Shown here piece by piece: positions 49,420 to 58,600 of a DNA stretch of 64,000 bases. The notes under the pieces are model-generated. The model was not told the origin of the DNA. It searched no databases and saw nothing but the letters and a program-made list of their open reading frames with translations. The first letter of the stretch is position 1. Every line of letters begins with the position of its first letter. Location of the stretch: contig JAULBX010000004.1 of NCBI GenBank assembly GCA_032358255.1, positions 62,001 through 126,000 on the forward strand, given 5' to 3'. This DNA comes from Heterotrichella gracilis. Taxonomy: Eukaryota; Sar; Xanthophyceae; Tribonematales; Xanthonemataceae. A program made the position numbers and the translations under genes.

Positions 49420-51426
49420 ATGTCGCGGCTGTACATTGCAGCAGACCCCCTCGGGAAAGAGCTCAAGGATGGCATTGTGGCCTCCTTGCTGCCTGACCTG
49501 CTTCCACCTGGCACCGAGATAGTGGACCTGGGCACGTACGACAAGTACTATGAGGCTGGGCTGGAGGTGGGGCGGCGGGTGGAGGGGTCAGCCAAGGAGG
49601 GAGGGCCCGACAGGGGCCTGCTTGTGTGTGGCACTGGCATGGTGGGTGTGGGGACAGGGGCTGGTTGTAAATTCCGTGACAGGCAAATACTGCCATATAT
49701 TGTACTGGGAATGGAACATTATGTACCAGGGTAACCCAGGACTCTGCACAGTTGCACTGGGACAGTCCACCATTCACCACCCACTCACCCACCCCCCACT
49801 TACCCCCTCACTCACCCTACCTAAGGGTGCAGTCGCTAAAACCCTAGTGCCTGCCTTGCCCTGCAGGGCATGGCCATCACCGCCAACAAGTTCCCGCACG
49901 TGTTTGCCGGGGTCGCGGAGAACGTGGCCGCCGCCCGTAACTGCCGCGCCATCAACAACGCCAACGTGCTTGCGCTGGGGGGGCAGGTCACCAACCAGGA
50001 GCAGGCTGGGGATATCCTGCAGGCCTGGCTGGGCACGCAGTTCACATCCGGCTATGATGAATACAAGGTGGAGAGCATGCTTGAATTCATATACAATTAT
50101 CATATAAAGTTTACAATTTACAATTTACAAGTCTTCATGGCAGTTTTACACCCATTACAGCTACAAGAAAATAATTTAATGCAAACACGGGCTACTAAGG
50201 ACTTACAAAAAACAAGCACCATTACCATGTGGCATTATGCACAGTGGTGTGCATGGCGGATGCGCATGCTGTGAGCAGCCATTGGGTACATTGCCTTGCA
50301 ATCAGCATCTGCCCCTGCAATGCACAGGGCATCATGCCACGCACAGCTGCATCGCCACATTGTGCAGCCATACTTTTGCATGTATGTTGGCGTTCATGTT
50401 GCAGGCCAACCCCTGCATGCATCACTGTGATGCTCCCTGCAGGACTTTCTGGAGACGTCTATGCACGAGATCCCATCCATGGTTGAGCAGGCGGTGACTG
50501 CCGCTGCCACCTCCGCCACCATCTTGGGCCAGGTGGCGGGCGGCAGGACACCCATCGTGCTGGATGCCTCGGCGGTGGCTGCACAAGCGGGGACTGCGGA
50601 GGAGCCCGCTGGGGATGCGGAAACGGGTCCCAGGTTCAAGTTTGTGGATGCGGGGAGCAGCGGTCACTTTGTGCCAGTTCCTGGCCTGGGAAGTGACAAG
50701 TGCCTGTGGTGCGTGCGCTGGCCTGCATGCTGATTATATTCACGTATCCTGCCTATGTTTACCCAGCTATTATAGGTCCAATGTCACTGCACTGGGACGT
50801 GACAAGTGCCAGTGGTGAGTGTGCTGACCAGCATGCTGGTCCATGCTGACGCTGCATCATGATCGGTTCAATATGTGCATGCATACATATGCGTTTCACA
50901 TGGGCATTCCATGTGGCCATTTTGTGTGGGTCTGCAAGCAGGCCCTCTAGGGTGTCACACAAAGTGGCATGCCATTTCTGTGCCATACAAAGTAGGTGCG
51001 GTGTGCATAATTCCCTGTCAAGGGTGCACACACATGCACGACAGCACCTAGCCAGGCGATTAATTGTCATCCAATTCACGATCCGCCCAGCAACGCTCAT
51101 ACCTTCACAGGTGCGTCCTCCAGGAGAACCATCCTGGCAGGGGCGTGCGGGCGGTGGTGCGATTCCCCGCCGGGGCAGTGGAGCCCGCCCACCACCACAC
51201 CCATGGCCACGAGCTGCTTGTCCTCAAGGGGCACAAAACAGTGGAGAATCACACCATGGGGAGGAAAATTGAGCTGCGCCCAGGCGGCTACCTGTACACC
51301 CCTGCACAGCACGTGCACGAGGTGAACTACCATGAAGACACCGAGTATTATTTTGCCTCGGACGGCTTCTTCGACATGTTTTGGGATGATGCTGGGCGCC
51401 CGGGGGTGGAGCTGCAAGGGGAGTAA
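49420..51426 (+). CDS. RpiB-cupin fusion (DRT102-type sugar-phosphate isomerase family)
   Basis: Four exons close to 334 residues: 49420-49641, 49867-50067, 50443-50708, 51111-51426. Residues 1 to about 145 form an RpiB/LacAB domain: MSRLYIAADPLGKELKD, then LLVCGTGMGMAITANKFP (the CGTG-x-G-x-x-x-x-AN substrate loop, Cys about 70), ARNCRAINNANVLALGGQ, then the DILQAWLGTQF helix. Residues about 230-334 form a cupin with PAHHHTHGHELLVLKG and PGGYLYTPAQHVHEVNY, the metal-binding histidine clusters. The same fusion is known in plants as DRT102, a DNA-damage-toleration protein whose chemistry is uncertain. A ghost copy of the exon 3 donor lies in intron 3 (see repeats). TGTAA occurs about 300 bases past the stop, near 51723. 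Confidence 0.9.
50683..50838 (+). repeat. Exon-edge duplication at a donor site, RpiB-cupin gene
   Basis: Copy 1 (50683-50732) contains the real exon 3 end (GTGACAAGTGCCTGTG then GTGCGTG). Copy 2 (50791-50838) repeats it with substitutions (GTGACAAGTGCCAGTG then GTGAGTG) and the following GCATGCTG. The offset is about 107 bases. Confidence 0.85.
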
Positions 51427-52603
51427 GGGCATGGTAGGGATACCAAAACAGGGCTTGAAGAGGACGTGCAGGAGAATGGGCGCATGAGAAAGGCGTGGCG
51501 GTGGAGTGGAGAACCGGCATTGTTAATTGGCAGTTACTTGGCAACTCATTTGCAAGTGTGCCTGCCTGTGTTTTGCTTTGATAAACCGATATTTGACCGC
51601 TATGACTCTTTGCTAGGGCGCACAGTGTGTTTGGTGAGCTTGCCTGTATTTTGTATTCAGTTTTTTCGGTGAAGTCCAGATATTGGAAATCACCATGAAT
51701 TACCATTTCGAGCTGACAGCATTGTAATAAATTAGAGAACCGCTGCTGAAAGGCGACTTATCTGCGGTCCACAAGGCAGTCTGTGGGTAGATAACGGTCA
51801 TTTTTCCTGCAAATCCAGCTAGGGTGCAATGCATGCATGCATGTGCTTACTTGCAAATTGCTCGAGACAGCCGCAAATCTGGCTTGACGATCGATTACTC
51901 GTATGTATTGTGTCTCCTTATTGGTGTACTAACTTGGGCGCAACCTCGCCAAGCGCATATTCTTCCAACATGTGGCTAAACGCCCTGAGGTAGTTAGCCA
52001 AGGAGGATCCTTGAAGCCCACACACCACACTAGGGTCTGGCCACCAGCCGACTGCCAGGGTGCTTCCAGAGGGGTGGTGCCACCATGCCCCATAGCCCGC
52101 CCAATGCCTCCACCACAACCATCGCCACCGCCACCGCCACTGCCACTCCCACTGCCATCGTCACCACCGCCAGTGCTGCCCCAGCCTCAGCCGCCCAAGT
52201 GGACCACCCTTCTCCCAGCCCCACCACCTCAACCACAGCAGCTATGAAAGCCACAGTTATCACCAAGGCCCCTAGCACCACCGCCACCGCCAGCGACGCC
52301 CCAAGCCCCGGCCCAAGCGCCAAGGCGGACCACCCTTCTTCCAGTCCCACCACCGCCACCATCGCCGCCACCGCCAGTGCCGCCGCCGCCATAGCCACGC
52401 AACTGGCCCACCTTTCCACCGCTGCCACCACCGCCGGTGATTCCCCAACCCCAGCCACCCACATAGACCCCCCTCCTCCCAGGCCAACCACCTGCGGTCA
52501 CCAACCCAGCCCCAGCCCCACCCCCTGCCTACCACCCCAACCACCACCAGCAGACCACGACACCCAGGAGGCTGAAATACCCTTGGCCGAAGACCCTTGG
52601 CAG
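51427..52603. other. Intergenic and low-complexity 5' region of the MYND gene
   Basis: The left half is the RpiB-cupin 3' region. From 52085 an ATG frame runs through a Thr/Ala/Pro low-complexity tract (CCACCG units) with imperfect about 120-base repeats encoding VDHPSPSPTT and ADHPSSSPTT. It could be the disordered N-terminus of the MYND protein: a donor at 52437 would join in phase to the acceptor before 52604. It could equally be non-coding. Confidence 0.4.
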
Positions 52604-55600
52604 AGCTCTACGAGGACGAGGCACACCCGCTCACCCCGGAGCAAACGTACGCCCAGGTGGCCAAGATATGCGCCAGCCTGCGCAACTTGGCGGTGGTGGA
52701 TGAGAGCTTTGCAGCTGTGGCGGATGAGGCCCCCGAGGCGCTGTGTGCGCCCTGGCCCAGCTGGAAGGTGAGAGCGGGGTGGAAACCCTCAATAGGGCTT
52801 TGGGCGGGGTGAAACCCTTGCTAGGGCTGTGTGCGCCATGGCCCAGGGGGCGAGTAGGTGGAAACCCTCAGTAGGGTAAGGGCGAGGGCAAAGGTCGTCG
52901 GCAGCAAGCAGGCCTTCAGCCTAAGTCAATTGAGACCTTGCACCCTAAACCCTGGACGATACCCCCCGGACCCTAACTCGTAGAACCCTCTCCTTGCAGC
53001 TCACTCCAGCTGTTGACCTGCTCCCACCCAACCCTGGACCCTAACCCTAAAACCCTACACTTTGAAATCCTAAGCCCTTGTGTGTGTTCTTCCCTTGCAG
53101 CCCACTCCAGCCGGCGACCTGCTCCCCAAGACCAGTCTGTGCGTGCGGGGCGTCTCTCCGGCCATGGAGCTGAGTGAAGAGGCGCTGCACACGGTGGCCC
53201 AGGCGGCGCTGAGGTTACAGCTGTTCAAGAAGGTGCGCACACTGTTACGATCAGAATTGCCAATCAAATCATGACACTGACAAATGATGACAGTTACAAT
53301 TACAATCAAGTTCAGCTGTTCAAGGTGTGTACACAGCCACACTCAAAACTGCCAATCAATCATGACGCTGAAAATTATAATGCCAGCAACGGTTTATGAT
53401 AAAGTACACTGCTACAATCACATTTCAATCAAACAAAGCATGGAGATCGAGACAATAATATAATATATTTAGGATCCAGTACAGCTTTTCATAAAGGTGC
53501 GCACACAGCTAGAGGTGGTTAGTCGGTTAGTTACTTACATACATTCCAGTAGTACAGCCACATACAATAAATACAGGTAGAGTAGTTAGTGCGTAGCAGA
53601 TATTTGCTAACCAGTGTTGCCGCTTACTGCACTTCCAGTGTGGCAGCTGGGTGGGCGACCCTAAACCCTAAACTAGTAACCCTAATCCTTAAACCCCAGG
53701 TATCGACCACCCACAGGGCAATGAGGGGCGGCAGATGCGGCGGGCAGCCCTCAACCCTAACCCTAACCCAAAACCCTGCAATACCTAAACCCTAACTTCC
53801 GCCCACAGGATGAGGAGGGGCGGCAGATGCGGCGGGTGGTGGCCAGCAAGCTTGCATCGGGGATGTTGCCTGGCTCAGGTGCCTGCGGGGGGTGCTGCCC
53901 CATCTTACGCCAGCGGAATGGATGGCGCTACCCAGTAGCGAGATTGTGGCTGCGCTTGTGTGGTGGCTGGGGGAGCGCTCCCGTGGGAGGCCGGTGGATG
54001 GGGATGGGGCAGGGGGGTTGGCGGTCGACGGCGGTAAGTTGCGCATTCTGTGGGGGAAGTTGGAATATCCACGTTACTGTGCATGTTATGCCATTCTGCA
54101 TTGTGATGTGGGTATGAAGCATGTGTTAATTAGTTTTTCGGCGTGTGTCGCATGTGTGTCCTTCGCACTGTTCAAGGTGTTGTATGCCTGCGAATGCATG
54201 CTTGCGTGTGTGGGCTATGCATGTGCAATCTGTACATCAGCCACTTGTCCTCGCCCTGCAAAACCCTGTGTAGGGTCCCCGCAGCCGCCACCATAAACCC
54301 TATTGTACCCTACCGCACCTTGAAACCCCCGCCTGTTGCCTGGTGCAGCTTTCCTCCAGGAAGCCGTGAGCTTCTTCACTTCATTTGTGGACTCCCCCCT
54401 CGCCGCGCGCGCCTGTGGTACAACGGCTGCGTGCGTGTGTTTGCACACATGTTCCTGGAGATCACCAGCCAGGAGCCCATCCCCCACCAACCGCCAAGGG
54501 GGGATAACACCCTGTCCACCCCGCACCAAGGGGACGGTGGCACCCTGGCACCTCCACAGCAACAAGAAGGGGATGAAACCCCCACCCCCCTGCAAACCAA
54601 CCACCCCTTGCTGTGGGACGTCTCCTGGGTGCTTGAGGCATGCACCAAGATCCGTGAGTGGGTATTCATCCTCGGATTGAGGCCACCATTCTGCATGCAC
54701 GTGCACTTGCGCTTGTGCCGCTTCTGGCGCATGCAGTAGCGGACCATGCATGCTCCCGGGTAGCATTCATCCACACGTAACACCTACCGTACTCACCGCC
54801 ACCGCGCGTTAGGATTTACATTGTCCAGGGTATCGAGATTGTAACGATGTGGTGATGGTGGCGGCAAGCGCGTCAAAATTTTCTGCAAAGAAAGTATGTA
54901 CCTCAAGCAGCACCCCTAAACCCTAAACCCTAAACCCTGCCAACCGCGCCCCTTTTCTCACCCCCTCCACACCCCCTGCCTCAGCCCTAAATCCTACACT
55001 CTAAACCCTAAACCCCTTCACATCCCCTGCCTCCAGCCCCGCCCCGCGGCAGCAGACATTGGTGGGTCGAGGAGCTGTACTGCAGTGAGGGTGCACAGAT
55101 AGCCTTCGCCGCCAAGTGGAGGGAGGGGGTGCAGGGGGAGCACATCAAAAAAGTGGCCAGGTGGGGAGGGATCGGGCGTGGCAGGGTGCAGCCCTTGGAA
55201 ATGCATTACATCTTCTGTGGGTTACCCAGTCACATTTACTGACTACCCATCCCAAATCCCCCCCCTTCTTCCCATTACATTTGTCCCATGCAGGTGGTCC
55301 CTCCTAGGATGGGGTCATGGACCGGTCCCTACAGTGTAATGAAGCATTGTACAGGTTCCATTTCCTTTCTACCCCCATTGCATCCCATTGCATCCCATCC
55401 CATTACATCTCATGGCCATGTCCATATATCCCATTGCATTCCATCCCACTACATTCCACTACATCTTATTGCATCCCTTTCCGTTCCATCTCATGTCATG
55501 CCATGTCATGCCATGTCATGTCCCATGCAGGTGGCTCCTCCAGGAGGGGGTCATAAATCCATCCCCTTTACCTTTCAACCCCGTTGCATCCCAACCATTT

Positions 55601-58600
55601 ACATTTCACCCCCATTGCGTCCCATTCCATGACATCTCATGCTCATCTCATCATTATTTATAAATTAAAAAAATTCAAGTAAAAAAAGTATATTTATTAC
55701 CATGCCATGCCATGCCATGTCGATCCCACGCAGGTGGCTCTTCCAGGAGGGGGTCATGGAGCGATGCGCGCACCTGTTGGTGGAAGATACCACCGACCAC
55801 ATCATCGTGTGGATGCACCTCATCACAAATCTGATCGTGCTCTTGCCAGGCAAGGCCCGACACTCCTCGCCACCTGCCCTGCTGCTGCATCATCATTTAC
55901 AGGCCTGCTGTTGGCTCTACATGATCACAACCCTGCTATTTGATCAACTTGATTGCAAGTTCAATCGATGCAAATTGCACACAAATTGCATCATGCAATC
56001 GCACACCCGCTGATCGTAACCCTGATCAAACTCTTTCCATAAAGAAAGGGCCCGCACCCTCCTGGCCAACCACCCCCGCATGGTACCCACTCTACTGCAA
56101 TTGGAGGCCCCACCGGGAGCTGTTAATACCCCCTATGAATGCGCCCTCCTGCTTCTGAGGCATGCTGTGGATGGGGAGGTTTTGCCTGGCTGGGGGTTGG
56201 TTGGGCAGCCAGAGGTGTGGGAGTTCCTGATGCAGGTGAGAGGGCATGTGCTGGGGGTTCCAAAACTGTATGGGAATGTATAGCTATTTCAAGTCATATA
56301 ACGTATGTGTGGCAGGCATGCCTGCATTCCAAGGTTGTATATCGTGTTTCAAGTGATTGGTTGTTCGAATGCACCTCTCCTCTAGTGGAACACATACCAG
56401 TAGGGAAAGTTTGCGGTGAAAATCGGTCCTTCCTGTCGCGTTTACCGCCCACAACATCTTAGGGACCAGCGGTGCAAAAACCTTAACCCCTTGTGTACCC
56501 TCTGTGCAGAAAGGGAAGATTTCGGCGATGCACGCCCAGGTGACCACCCTAGGGGACACCACCAGGGGAGGGGATGAGCTGCTGAGGCACCAGGCGGGGC
56601 TGATTGCAGCCATCGCAGCCAGCTTTGAACGAACCGCGGACAGGTGCGTGGTCTAAACCCTGAACCCTAAACCTTAAACCCCAACCCTAACCAGACGAGG
56701 CGCATGGCGGCCACAGCCGCCAGCTCAAAACCCAAAACCCTGCGCAACCCCACGCAGGGCCTCCCAAGCCATCCATGCCCGGCCGGGCCAGATGCCAGTC
56801 CTCAAAGAGGAGCTGATGTTATTCCAAGGCCTGGCCAGCGTCTGCATAGTCCCCATGGGGACCTGGCTCCAGACCCAGGTGTTGTTGATGATTGGGTACT
56901 CAATGGGCCAGGCGAGCCTGGTGTACAACGACGTGTGCTTTGCCGATGACGACGTGGGTGTTGCACTTGCTGCAGCCATCCAGATGTGGGAGGCGGGGCA
57001 GGTGGACAGGGGGGGGTTGGAGGTGGGTGGTGTGGGTGGTGGGGAGGAGGGGAGGGAAGGGTGTGTGTATGTTCCAGCTTGGTAAGGACAGGGGGCAACT
57101 GAGGAGCGCCCGCATGGGGGTTTGGCAGTCTCGCTGGCGGGTGGGGCGGTGGGGTGTGGGTGGTGGGCATGTGCTGCTGTGGTCACAGGTTGGACATGGA
57201 GGCGTGTGTGACAATTGCTAATGTCGCATCGCTGGAAGCGATGAACTATCCTCAATGTTAACATTGCAGCCCGCTGCCATGGGGGGTGTAGGAGGATACT
57301 CACTTGCTCTTCTACATACCCTTGCCGTTGCTCTTTGGGTCCACATGGCAATGGCCAACCCCCCCCCCCTCCCCTTCCCCTCTGCAGCAGAGTGTGTTTG
57401 CTCTTCTGGGCAAGGTATGGCAGGGCTTGTCACTGGAGCGACTGCGGCCTAAGCAAAACCCTAACCAAGACCCTAACCACCACCCGGACACCGACACGCA
57501 CCAGTCAGTGGATGTGCCCTGGCAGGTGATGGGGCAGGTGGCCTCCACCATCCAGGCATCCTTCCACTGCCACATGGCGGGCCACGACTGCGCCACCAGC
57601 TGCCTGTTCAAGCACTCGCCAAGGCCATGTCTCAAGGTGGGTGCGCAGGTACTTTATAGTATTTTCTGGGTATTTTATGGTCGTCTCTGGGTACGTTTTT
57701 TGTCTTTTCTGGGTGTCCTGGGAAGTTTCCTGGGTACGTTGTACGTTGTTCAAGCACTCACCCATGCCATGCCTCAAGGTGGGTGTGCAGGACTTTCTGG
57801 GTACAGTACTATACAGGGTCTTGTGGGTACTTCACAGTACTATACAGGGTCTTGTGGGTACTTCACACTGCTGTCTACCTTTGTCCCTGCTTATCCCCAG
57901 TTGCATGAAAACCCACATCCTGAGGCAGACTTTGCAAATCATTTTTTTGGTATTTGAGCACTCCCCCAACCCCCTTCCTTCCCCCTCCCCAGGCCCACGC
58001 CCTCCCCTTTGCGCGCATGCTGTACCGCTGCGGCATGTACCCTGCACTGGCCCACCTGCTGGGTATGCCCTACCGCCAGGGGCAGTGCCAGGTGGCGGCG
58101 TGCCTGGCTCGCATGATGGATGTGGCAAGTGAGTGCCAGCTGGCAGCCAGGCTGTACCACGACACAGATGTGGTGGCGCAGGTGTACAGGTGGGGTGTAG
58201 ACTCTAGGGTTCCTTTTAGGGTTTGGGCCTTTGAGTGCCAGCTGGCAGCCAGGCTTACCACGACAGGGATGTGGTGGCGCAGGTGTACAGGTGGGGTTTG
58301 AGGGTTCAGGGTTCAGGTTAGGGTTTGGTGCAGGTGCGCAGGTGCTGCTGATTGGGAATACATGAGTACTTGGAATTCCATGCGTTCCAGCAGTACAGCC
58401 AGTGGATGCAAATGTGTCAATAGCTAGTGAACAGGATGCCTAGCAGTATGCGTTCCTGTAGTCCAGGCGGATCAGTAACAGCCCCTTGCACATGTCAAAC
58501 CTTCCAAATCTGTCTCGGCACTGTTTCTTACGAGTATTAACTCCCTACTCACCCCCGCACCCCCACCCCCCACCCAGGCACCTCCTGTTGAACCCCACCC

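Noticed and set aside
52030-52547. Gly/Val/Trp-rich minus-strand frames
   Set aside because: They are the reverse complement of the CCACCG low-complexity tract.
54901-55020. A chromosome end or telomere
   Set aside because: The CCCTAAA runs are only three to four units long and lie inside a gene; they are interstitial.
55370-55720. CRISPR-like array
   Set aside because: The units are short, degenerate and without unique spacers; this is a eukaryotic minisatellite.
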